From: Antedon mediterranea
Lineage: Eukaryota > Echinodermata > Crinoidea > Comatulida > Antedonidae
Assembly: GCF_964355755.1 (NCBI RefSeq)
Contig: NC_092673.1
Coordinates: forward strand, 11,723,001-11,787,000
Reading direction: 5' to 3'
DNA: 64,000 nucleotides
The notes beneath the pieces were generated by a model, which was not told where the DNA came from, searched no databases, and saw nothing but the letters and a program-made list of their open reading frames with translations. Position numbers and translations under genes: made by a program. Positions 11,157 to 23,900 of the stretch are shown piece by piece (the stretch's first letter is position 1; the number at the start of each line of letters is the position of its first letter).

Positions 11157-14100
11157 TCAAATTCTTTGAAGTTCTGAATTGCCATTTGCTATTTCCAAAT
11201 TTTGCATTGTTGTTAAATTTGGATCAAGTAGCTTCACAGCTCCCCCAACAAGATGTAAACTCCCTGTGACAAGTACTTGGACATGTACAGCATTCTCAAG
11301 CTTAATAGGAACAGCAGGACTATCTTGTAATGGCTTCAACTTACTGTCCTTAATGCCAACTAACCACCACATTGCACTAGAAATACATTGAAACACAGCA
11401 TTATTTTTTACAAATGCTTCTTTACTGTCCATTACATGTTGTTTCTTTACAACCTCTGTGTTTGTAACATCAATGTGTTTTTCATGGAACTGTGTATCTA
11501 GTGGTTGAAATGAATTCCCATTGCTCCTTTTCTCCCCTGAATTGCCAATACAGTGTGAAACTGTATCTGTTGTTTTTAACAAGGACTCATAAATAGCATT
11601 GTTACCATGACATCTGGAAAGTTGTTTGCTTAAGGTAGTATTATAATTTGTTTGATCTGTAAAAAGAAAAATTACCCTGTTTTACAAAAAAAGTAAAACA
11701 AATTACATAATAAATATGGAACATTCAGATCTTGTGTGTGGACAACAACGACAAGATGAAAGCACTAAAACTGTCAGGTTAATTTAAATGTTGTTTGAAT
11801 TTGAATCCCTGAACAAGATATTTTGACTTATAATTGATTTCACAAAACATGAAGGATTACCTGCTGAATTTCCTGAGGTATCTGAAGTGACAATATTAGG
11901 ACAGAATGCAACAGCATCAAATTTACATGTCTAAAATTAAAGAAAAATATTTAGTTAAAGATCTATTGTCCCTTTGACTAATTCCAAAAAAAAATTTAAA
12001 AAAAGATTTCGAAAAAAAGTAGGTCATTTTGAAGTATCATAATAGTTATAAACTTTCACAAAAAATTAGTCGAAAAAAAATTGTTTAACTGAAATACAGA
12101 CGTTTTTTGTTCAAAAAATAACTTTGACTTCCAGTCAAAGTTTTTGATCAAAACATATCTCATAATGCAACGCGCTTGTTTGGCTAATCTGTATGCATAA
12201 TCATAAAACTTCCTAACGATCTGTGTGAAAACACCTTCTCAACCGTGACGAGTTGTAAACAATCCTAATTAGCATCATGCATAATGCGTACTCGTGGTTT
12301 GAAATCTTTGTTTACTTTTGCTCGCGACGATTTTCCAGATGAAATGTAATCAAACTAATTTACCTGTTAATTACGTAAACTTGTTGTTTTTGGCTCAAAT
12401 TTTCGACTTAAAGTGAATAATTTTAATATTACTTTGATATGGCCAATTTAAATTTAGAATATTTTGACATTCATTTTTTTTTGTGTTTCAAGGGAAAATA
12501 CATCTTTAAATGTATAACTATACAAAACTGGCTGAATATATAATTTCTATTTATAACACACCAAAGCTACATTAACGAAACGGTAGACAGCATTGGTGAC
12601 CCTAAACAACATTATGCTGACAAGCAAGGGGAACTTATATAAACAGGTGATACAAACATCAATAAAAATAGTTATAGAAAAAAAAATATCACAAAACATA
12701 AACTATATAAAAATATACTTAGGTGATGAAATACTGTACCGTATTTATTTGAATAAACATTATTCTCCAAAGGAGAAATTAATTTGCTCAGAGTTAATTA
12801 AAATATGTATATATTTAAAAATATCAATATCAGAAGCTTTACATAGAAATGATTATTATAAAAAGTACTATAAAACAATACATATAAAGAGAAGATATGT
12901 ACAAATAAATACATTTAAAAACAAACCCCAATACTAACACTCATAAATACAACTAGATTTGAACTCGTCACGGTGACGAGTTAGGCTACCGCGTTGCGCA
13001 TTGTAACATGCACATGGTATTTATAGTCTACAATAGGCTGCACTACAACAATTGTACAATCAGCATGCAATCGTTCAGTATGCTGTTTTGGTATTGGCAT
13101 TTTTATTTTACATCGCTTACGTTTATTTAATTGTTTGAATATGATGACCTTTTCAAATTAAAAATAAAGTTCATATGTCTGAAGGAGAATGTTTTGAGTA
13201 ATAACATAACTGAAAATTGGAAGAAAATTGATAAAGTTTACGCGATATACGCTCTATTGAATGAGACGAATTGTGTCAAAAGAGACAATCCAATTTTTAA
13301 AATTCAGATAGCCATATGATGACATAACATATTTACGGTCTAAATTTTTACCTGAATTCATATCTACAACTCATTACTCTTATAATACATGTAAGTTACA
13401 AAAATAGAGGGTCACCATCCATCCCGGAGAGCTATAATCGATTCAAAATAGGCATATTTTTACACAAATTTGCATAAAATTACCCATTTTCAGGCGCACG
13501 ATTGTTAAAGTTTGACGCGCATGTGTGTCATAATTTTACATTCATAATTCATCAAAAATTAAAGGAACTTATCACAAAAGGTATACAGAACAACAATCAA
13601 GTGCAAAAACGGTCTTTCTAAGCTGCGTACGAGCCATGTACGCAAAGCGCGCGTGCAAAGCAAAGTTTTTTTAAAAATGTGAAATGCTTAAAATGTCCTG
13701 AAACGTGATTAGAAATTGATTTTGAGCATTTCAAAGCGTGCATACGCGCGAAAATACCAAGGTTCAAAATTATGCTGATGATACAGGAAGATGACCAACA
13801 TAAAGAATATGTGTGTCAAGTTGTATTTAAAAATATCTATTGGTTTCTAATTTATAGTCAATCTAAGAATTTAAAAAAACCTAACTACGCGACCATATTT
13901 TCATTAAACCAAAGTATGTTGCACAACTACATATATACGTGCATCTGCTGGCCAAGTTACAACATAACTGCTATTGCCGTTTTCGAGATCTGTGAGGAAC
14001 AAAATATGAGCAGAAAAAATGAATTTTTTTAACAATAACAATGGGCTATATTATCTTATCATTTTCGTCGTCGTTATTATTATTATTTCATTTCATTTCT

Positions 14101-17100
14101 TATTTCAATGTATTACTGTGCATTATCTCATATGATTCATATTGAAAAACTTGATGCTCATTGGGACAAATGAATAAAGATAACGATTGGTGCGGGAGTA
14201 TGGCAGTCGCATCCTAGCACTTCTAGGTAATAATAGACCAGCCTATCATGAAGTGGATGACTATTATCATCTAGGATACACATAAACAATCTCACCACAT
14301 GTGTGTGAACAGACTCAACACAGACTAGAGCCAGTTAAATTACCTACTTTCTTTCAACGCGTTACTACCCCCCGCTGTAATACAATAAGCCCATACACCA
14401 CAAATAATGGATTGGTAGAACATAGTAAGGATTGCCCAAGCAATGCAGTATCATTAGCAAACCTTTTTTATTTATTTTATTTCAACTTTATTTATAGAGG
14501 GTAACCCTTCCAGCTGATATCCAGGGGCCCTCTTAAAAATGACAAAATATATAAAACTATACTTAACTAATACGAATCTACTATATACATTTAAATTTAA
14601 AACAATTATCTAAAAAAATAATTATCTAAAAAAATAATTATCTAAAAAATGTTCAATTAGACAATTACGATTTAATGTGTTTTTAAAAATTAAATTTAAA
14701 CGAGTTAATATTGGTACATTCTTTTAAAACAGAAGGTAATAAATTATATAAAATACAAGCAGAATAAATAAAAGAGCGCCGGAAACATTTCAATTTTACT
14801 TTGGGTACCAGTAAGTCGCCCCTGGAAGCAGCCCTAGTCCTCATAGAGCGTATCAGAACAGTGGATAATAGTTGGGTGATGTATCGAGGGGCAATATTGT
14901 TCATAGCTTTGAAAGCTAGGCAGCCTACCTGGTACTGCACCCTCTGTGACACATTCATGATGTGTAGAGATGTTAGAAGAATGTGAGTGCTGGTGCGAGG
15001 CGGAGCTTGAAGAACAACGATTTTGAAGTTTTTGAATCTTGTTAATGTTTGTTTTACTTCCGGTGCTCCAGAGAAGAGCACCGTAGTCAATGTGTGGTAA
15101 AATTAATGTGTTGTAAAATAAATGTGCTGTACGTTTGTCAAGATATTTTCTAATTCGTGCAAGTGTGTGGATTTTGAAAGAAAGTGTAGAGCTCAACTTA
15201 CTGACATGGGTATGCTAGTTAAGTTGATTGTCAATGTGCACACCTAAGTGTTTGTGGTTAGTTACTACTTTGATCGGTTGTCCAGCAGTCGATACATCTA
15301 TTGTTTTGTGTTTGAGCCGCTGAGGGACGCCAATTAACATCGCCTCAGTTTTGTCAGTGTGTAATGATAATCGGTTAGAGGTGAGCCATGTGTTAATTAG
15401 TGAGAGGTCAGAGTTGATGTTTCTGTTAATGATATGTATGTTAGAGTGCGAATATTAGAGGGTGGAATCATCAGCATAAAGATCAAGAGTGCCATGTTCT
15501 AGAACAGTGGCAAAATCATTGATGTAAATTGTGAATAACAAGGGTCCAAGAATGGACCCCTGAGGTATACCGTGTGTTATGGTTACAAAATTAGAATAAG
15601 TATTTTTGAATTTAACTGTTTGAGTGCGGTTAGTTAGATATGATGTGAACCACTCGATGCCAGATGAGGATACACCACACCGAGTCAGTTTTCTAAGCAT
15701 GATCTTGTGGTTGACCGTGTCAAAAGCTTTTCTTAAATCTATGAAAACTGACCCGGTGAGGAGACCCTCATTCATAGCATCGAGCCAGTTGTCACAAGTG
15801 TTAGTAAGTGCTGTAGTGGTAGAGAAGTGTTTCCTAAAGCCTGATTGGTTATCTGAGAGAATGTTCTGTGCTGTAAGATAGTCATAGAGTTGGATATGAG
15901 CAGCGCGTTCGATGATTTTAGAGAGGATTGGTAAAACGGATATAGGTCGATAATTGTTGAGTTCGTCCTTGGCCCCACTTTTGTATATGGGAACTTTGGA
16001 AAAATACCAGATAAAAGTGAAAGATTACAGATATATCACAGAAGGCGCAATAACAGGGGCTGCCAACTTGAGCAATTTGATAGGGTAACAATTTACTCCA
16101 AGCGACGTTCCACAGTCCAATCGACTAAGCTGTTCCAGAACAGACTCACAAGATACCCTCTGAAAATCAAATTGAGAATCAAATAAAGGTAAGTAAGAAC
16201 ATGGATCAACATTATAAGTGCATTGTCAAGATGAGTAGCTATATTTACAAATTAATCATTATATGCAGTACTAATTTCATTTTCATTACAAGAAGCATGA
16301 CCATTGATCCTAACAGAAGATGGCAACCAGTTAGACTTTGATGAGATCAAATGTTTCATTCCTTTCCACATCTTGCTGGTGTCATTTGCAGATTCAATTA
16401 AAAAGTTCCTATAATAATTAACTTTTGACTTTCTACACATTTTATTAATCTGATTTCTTAATTTTTTAATTTTTAACCATAATTCAGCTTGACCGTTTGG
16501 TTTTGCCTTTGACTTTAATCTATCACGTTCGTACATCAGAATCAATATGTCATCACGACCTTTTAACCACAAGGGCAAACTTTTTTTTAAACGTTTCGTT
16601 TTTTTCTGGAGCATGGACATTAATTACTCCACCAAGGAAATTGTGAAGAACTTTTAAACAGACGTTCACGTCATCAAGTTGAGGAATTATGTTCCAAGGT
16701 AGTTTTTTCAGGTCATTAATGAAGTTATCCTCATTGAAATTTCGGAAGTCCCTGAAGGTCCGCTGATCATGTTCATTCTTAGGGGGTTTGATACGTATTG
16801 ATGTAAAAATAAAGTCATGATCACTTATGTCCGACGACAACGTTGCATTGTTGTTGTGTAATTCCTTGTTGGTTGTGAGTATAACATCAATTAACGTTTG
16901 AGAGTCTCTGGTCGTACGCGTTGCATTCGGGAAAATCTGTGTCAGATTGAATAAGTCCATGATATGCATGAGACTGTTTCTATTCGTGTGTGGTTTCAGC
17001 ATATCCACATTAAGATCGCCTAGCATGATAAAATCCTTGGAATCACAATAGTCTTCCAGGAAACTCTCAAGATGAGTAAAATATATCGCAGGCGAGTTTG

Positions 17101-17891
17101 GGGGTCTGTAGACAACTGATGCCCGTGTTGCAACTGAAGCCACATGAATTTCTACAAGAAGGGATTCGATACTAGCATGTTTAGGATCCACGATTAACTG
17201 GGTAAAAAATCCTTAACAAGAGCCGGTTTATTAAAATTTTCTCACACACTTTCATGGCATAAGCGCAATAGGCCTTAGGTCATTCATGCATTTCATGACT
17301 GATTTCTTTGGAATAGGAACTATACAAGAGGTTTTCCATATGTTGGAAATAGTTTGAGTAAAAGAAATATTAAAGATATTCATAAATACGTAACTTAGTT
17401 GGTCAGCACAATTTATCAGGACCAGCACCCTTACATGAGTTTGATCTCATTTGTTGTTACACTATCTAGCTGACCCCAGCATTAAGCATCCGTGTGATCG
17501 CATCCTTCTCCTCAGAGAAGTTGCGTGTATCTATTTTACTATTAGCAAACCCACTCATCAATCGCATGCCATTCCAAACCTGAAATCATTATTCATAAAT
17601 TTGTTCAATTTTTCTTTTGTAGGCTAATTCACCTTTAAGAATGACACGTTAATTATTAAATGCTGTTCTCTTCTGTTTACTATTGGCATACGATTTAACA
17701 AACGTGGGTGGGCTAATCATATTTTTACAAAACTCTATATAACCACAAACAGTTTCAGTAACTTCAGATACGTCACCAGAATTATGTAGAAACATATTTT
17801 AGTCAGTACAGTCCAAAGCCCCCCTTAAAGATCCTGAAACACAAAAAATAAAGGTCAAAATATTCTAAATATAAATTGGCCATATTATTAT

Positions 17892-17924
<33 letters not shown>

Positions 17925-20900
17925 GTATTAGTCAAAGGGACAATACATCTTTAAACATTCAAGTTTATAAGTGGTGCCAGAGCATCAACTTGCCATTCTT
18001 ACCATGTTCACCATCTGCTTCAATTTAAAACAACATTATTGCCAAGCAAAAAGCATGATAAATAGTTACAGTAGATGGAACTGAGGAACAAGCTACTCTC
18101 AGAAATAACATTTCAGCTGCCCTCCAGGATGTAGAAAACCCTGATTATGCAAACCCAGCCAGTCATTAGGAAGATCTTCCAGGCCTCAGCTGACTCAATT
18201 AATTTTGCTAAAAGGAACCAGGACTGGTTTGATGAGATTGATGCATCTATGAGGAAAAAAGAACTTCAGCCATTGGCAGCAAGATTTTTGCCAGAGTGAT
18301 CAATTGCCTTTACCACTCACCTTTATAATACCCTCCCAGAAATTCAGTGTGGTTTTAGGCCAGATAGAGGCTATCATGTTGTTTGCAGCTAGGTAAATAA
18401 AAGAAAAATGCAGAGAACAAAACTTAGATCTGTATATGGTGTTTGCTGATCTCATCAAAGCTTTCGTTTCAGTTAGCTGTGATGGGCTTTGGAAACTTCT
18501 CTTGATGATTGGATGCCCACCATGAGTGACCAAAATCATCCGCTCATTCCATGAAGGCATGAATACGGTGGGAGTCCGTCAGACTCATTCCTGTGACAAA
18601 TGGTAACAAACAAGGATGTGTCATGGCCCTACTTTGTTTAGTGTCATCTTTTCTGCAATGCTTCCTGATGCTTTCAAGAACTGCAACAAAGGTGTTCTGA
18701 TCAGATTCATGATGGATGGTGGTATAATATTCAACCGTCGACGTCTAAAGGCCCGCTCTAAGGTGTCATCACTACTTCTGCGTAAATTATTATTTGCAGA
18801 TGATTGTGCACTAATATCATACACAGAGGATGACCTACAGAGCATTGTGAATGACTTTGCAAGAGCAGCCCAATGTTATGGCCATCAGTATAAAAATATA
18901 TATGTTCCAACCAAAACCAGGAAGCATACCTCATGAACCGGTCATAAAGATAGGTGACGATCAACTGAAAGTTGTGTAGAAGTTTTGCTACTTGGGTGGA
19001 TTCCTTTCACAGTATAGACAAAATCACAGGTTAGAAAAGCAAGTGCTGCCTTTGGAAGACTGCATCAGACCATGGAATACGACTCAACACAAAGATTGCC
19101 ATCTTTGTGTTGGACTTGGTACTGGCGATATGTAAAGAAGCTAGACCAATTCCACCTTCGGTGGCTTCGAAAAGTCTGTGGCACCTCCAGAATGATAGGG
19201 TATCCAAAACAGGTGTGCTAGAGCGCTGTCAGATCGAGGGAGTGAAAGCTTTCTTTATCAGGGCTCAACTGCGCTTGTCTGGTCACCTTATACATATGGA
19301 GGATAAATAAATATCAAAGGCACTCTTCTATACAAGAGATACAAGGATGAAAGCCTGTGACATTCCTAACAACACCTGGGAGGGACAAGCACTTTGTCAT
19401 ACAGAAAGGTGATCAACCTGCCGAGATATTGTAGATAGATTTGGGAATCAGCGCATTCATGTTCAGCCTGTCACTAAATTTAATGTAACAGTAAATACGA
19501 TATGGTCATATTGCGATAACTTTTCTCCTCTTTAAACAGTTAAAAATGTGAAAAATAAGTCATTTCTAATAATTTAAGTGGCTCGCTATAAATCCCAACA
19601 GGCATTGCATGCAGATAAATTTTTACATTTTCCTTTAATAATTCACCCAATTTTTGGTCGATCATGATTCCAAAACAAATGGAAGACTCCTAACTCCCGC
19701 AATTTGTATTAACAGATTCTGGCAAAAACCGAAAGACAATTAATGCAGTAACTAGAAAACGTCAGACTAGGCCTTAGCTAGTGTGCAATATTCGTACGTT
19801 ACTGCTGTTTACTAGCAGCTAAGCCTACAAAACTAAAGACAATCCATGATGACATTCACCGCGAGCTACTAGTGCATTGTTCCTCTCTTTTTATCTTAAA
19901 TTTACTATAAAACGTAAATTTAAGACAAGGAATGACCTGGTTTTAATGTATAATATATATGCATTATTTTTATAAAATGTCAAAAATTGTAGGGAATGGG
20001 TCTTTAACTAAATATATGATGTAGCTTAAGTGACCGGGTTTTATTTATAAGCTACTGTAAAAGTTTTGTAAAATAATGAAAATTTTGAAGTAATCTTCAG
20101 TTGAAAATGAAGTACAATGCCTGTTAACACAAAATATGTAATGGGAATGGGAAAATGAAATGCTCAAAATGGTCTGAAATTTGCTCTGATTTTAGGAAAC
20201 AAATATTTTGTGTGTGTACCATAACCTATGGTGTGAAGTTTATAAAAAACTATATTCCTGTTCTCTCAATTAACAGGACCTCTGCCATAGTAATTGTGCA
20301 CAGTAATTGTAATTCTTGCTGAAATACAATTATCTTTGCTTTGTCAGGTTACTTAATAAAGTATTGGTGAATCACAATTAGATTAATAATAATAAAGGTT
20401 AAAATACCATCAAGGGTGAAATTAATGCACTGTCTTTTCTATCTCCAGTTGAATTAAACACAAGTGCTTTAGCTACTAAACCATCAATGTTATTAGCCTC
20501 ATCTTCAGCCACTTCTGTGAACCAATCAATACATGCCTGGATGCTACGTGGTGTGTGTGCACCATCAAGGTAATAAGTTGCATTTTCCCGCTTGAATGTC
20601 TGAGTACGACCAGCCCAATAACAATCCTGTAAACCTATTAAAACCAGTATGAATAGAATGTAAATGATACTCTGTATCAGAATTTTGTTTTTGTCAGTTA
20701 CTCTATAAATTTTAAATTTTTTTTTAAAAGATGCATTGTACTAGAGAGATAGAAGAACACTTATCAATTTCATTATTAATGTTTTAGTATACATACAAAA
20801 TACATGCATACTATCACGCATACCTTGCATGAAAACTTGTGGCACAACAAATGGCTGAATGACAGGCATACCCCAAGACCTAGGTGTGTCACTAGTGTCT

Positions 20901-23900
20901 TCAGAGTCCACACATGTTCGCTTGCATTCTGGTTCAAATTCTACATCTAAAAATAAAATAATATGTAGTTGTGGTGTATGTATTACAGATGTTGTACTAC
21001 AAGACTTTACAAACAAAGTAAAGAAACATCTGATATGATATATTGTTTGAAGGTTTGCATGGCAAAATAAATGTGTTGGAATATAAGTTTGTGGTACACC
21101 ATATGTGTACTTCTTAAAAGAACTGTTGCGTTTTGATTAATATACATTGATCATCCAGGAGTGAGAATGCGATTAAAATGATATTCCTTGCAGTAGATGC
21201 AACTACTATATAAACATTTTAAGATGTTCACACTGTCCCCAGGGTGTTTTGACGGGGTTGTCCATCCAAAACATTTAGAATGACTATGGCAAGCTTAAAA
21301 CTGATTGATCTACATGTTGAGCCAATAAAATGATATTGCTTAAAACACTTTCATATTCATTTAAAATGTTAAAGCACTATTAACTCATAAAATGTTCCCA
21401 TAGTGCCAATACAAAATGATATTAGTTGCAGTATATGCCTAATTTGAACTGTATGTTTACATTTGTATACAAAACATACAAACATAAAGTGATTTAAAAG
21501 GCCACAAATAATAATAATATTTACATTTAAACAGAAAATACTGATTACCTTCAAATTTGATCAAGTCTGGATGTGTTTCCTGTACCCATGTTCTACATAA
21601 CTGCAATGCCAGTGAAGCATTAACATGCTGATGTTTGCCTGCCAGCCCTAACTTCAAAGGTCTTCCTTTGAAATCATAATCACTTATTTTAGGGCAACAA
21701 TGAATATTAGCCTAAAAGAAAACAAATCCAAACATAACAAATGAGGCAAGTTATAAAATTGTAATTATTGTATCTATTTAGATTTTTTTGCACGAAAATG
21801 TGACTGCAGGCATTTGGATATAACAGATCCAATGTTACAGATGTACGGACACTTTTCCAAAACATTTGATTTATCAGTTGATACAAATGTTCTAATAGGA
21901 GGTTTAAATTCTTTGTACGTTTTGTATGCACATACCCTATTTCCAAAAAAAAAAATTTCTAAAAATAAAACAGCGAAAATATGAACGGTACGGACGGACA
22001 AGACGATTTCAGTACAATTTCTATCTAGGAAAGCAAGGCCTTAAATTGTTATTGGTAAAGTAAATTTACTCATGTCGTTGTAAAATACGAGCAAATATTA
22101 AAAAATAAAATTTTTTAGTTTTTAAAATAATTCAAAAATTATATTGTTACAGATGCACACTGTTGTGTATTAAGGACAGACACTTTTGCTCCAAAAACAT
22201 ATTTGGTGCACTTTCATAATATAAATTGCCGAATATGTATTTTCTTCTGTAAATATATTGTTTAAACAATTGTTACAGCATATGTCTGGCAGTAACAGAA
22301 AGAAATCATGGCAATCAATAGGTACACGTATTTTACAATATGTACAAAATTTCTGTTTTCATCGGTAGATTTTCATCCCAACGCTGTAGAAGTAATTACC
22401 GGGTTCATGGTGGGTCATGGCCTTGCAACTTGGTGGGTCATGGCCTTGCAACTTGGTGGCGATAGTCATTTTATTAATTTTTTTGGTTTTTGGAGCGTGT
22501 GTGTGAACGTACATTATCTAGCAAAATAAACATTTTACTGCAAAATAATAAAGATCAAATGAAATATATTCATAAAGCATAGGAGTATACTTGTGGGGAA
22601 TAGTATATAAAATTACATCGGGAAAACTGATAAGACATTTGTATGAAATTAAGTGAAACCCAGATAGCCGAGTTGTTGAATGGGCTGGCAGGAATAACTG
22701 TGGGCTATCTGTGTCCCGTTATGTTGCAAGCCGTCTCAAGCGTCTTCCTTCTTAGGCCGAAACGGCCCACTGTGTCGCAAAAGTTAGTTTCAAAAGACGT
22801 GTAAACTAAATAATGTATCAATTATACCAATTAGGATGTTATTTATTTGAATAAACCCAATAAAACATCACTTAGATTAATAATCGACGTTCCTCCCCCT
22901 TCCAAAACATCTAATAAACGCCGCCCCCCTTCCACCCAATCATTTAATAAACGCCCATCCACATACATTTATACACACAATATTGTATTATATTTTATAA
23001 CACAATTATTATACGACTCTATTTGATTATAATAAATGTTACCATATAATGAAAACTTCGACAGGCAACTGGAACTCATCTAGACCCCATTTACACTTAC
23101 GATTTAGGCCGGCCCTGGGTCGGCAATTGATAAGTGTAAATACTCCAAAAAGTTAGGCCGGCCCTGGGCCGGACGCAGATCTGGGCCACCTCTCCAGGTA
23201 GGTTCAGGAGCGGCTTTTAAGTTTTGGGCCAACTTACGCAGTGAACCGTGAACAACGTTTGACCTTTTTATGAGGTTGTTGTTAGATATTTTGTAAAAAG
23301 AACCTCCTCTTCATTATCCTCATCTGTGACTCTTTTCAATAAAGTATTCCTCCGCTTGACGGTCGGTTCGTGCGGAAAGTTGAGATCGAGAGAGAAAAAT
23401 GTAAACAAACTGTACTTCGTATCCCAGTATGCAATGGTACTTCCGATAAAATTATTTACGACCAGTAATCTGCGTCGCTAGTGTAAACCCTCTGGGCCAG
23501 CCTAAAAGGTAAATATTTGCAACCGGCCCAGGACCGGCCCTGGACCCAAACAAAAGTGTAAATGGGGTCTTAGGCTAATTATATTTTTTGAAAGATTCCA
23601 CGTCTTGTAGAGATGCTCCCATTAATTAATAAAAATCCTAAAAATGATCTAAAGTTAATTTAAATACCCTTTTGATTTAAATTAGTACATTTCTCCAAAT
23701 ATAGAATAGATTTTTTTTTTCGTATACAAAAAAGTACTATTAAACATTTTTTAATAGTGCGTACTATTGCACGCCATGTGACCCACAATCGTCCCATCAA
23801 ATGACAGGAATTTATTTAGGTGTTATATAATATAAAATAATATATAAAGTATTATATAACACCTAAATAAATTCCTGTCATTTGATTGGACGATTGTGGG

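Noticed and set aside
12593-14032. Three AT-rich plus-strand open frames in an FPGS intron
   Set aside because: Lys/Ile/Asn-biased composition, no domains, no splice context; expected by chance at this base composition.
14801-15881. Plus-strand frames overlapping the LINE
   Set aside because: They are antisense shadows of the reverse-transcriptase ORF.
22660-22780. tRNA-like stretch (GATAGCCGAGTTGTTGAATGG)
   Set aside because: It has an A-box-like part but no convincing B box or cloverleaf, so it may be an old SINE head at best.
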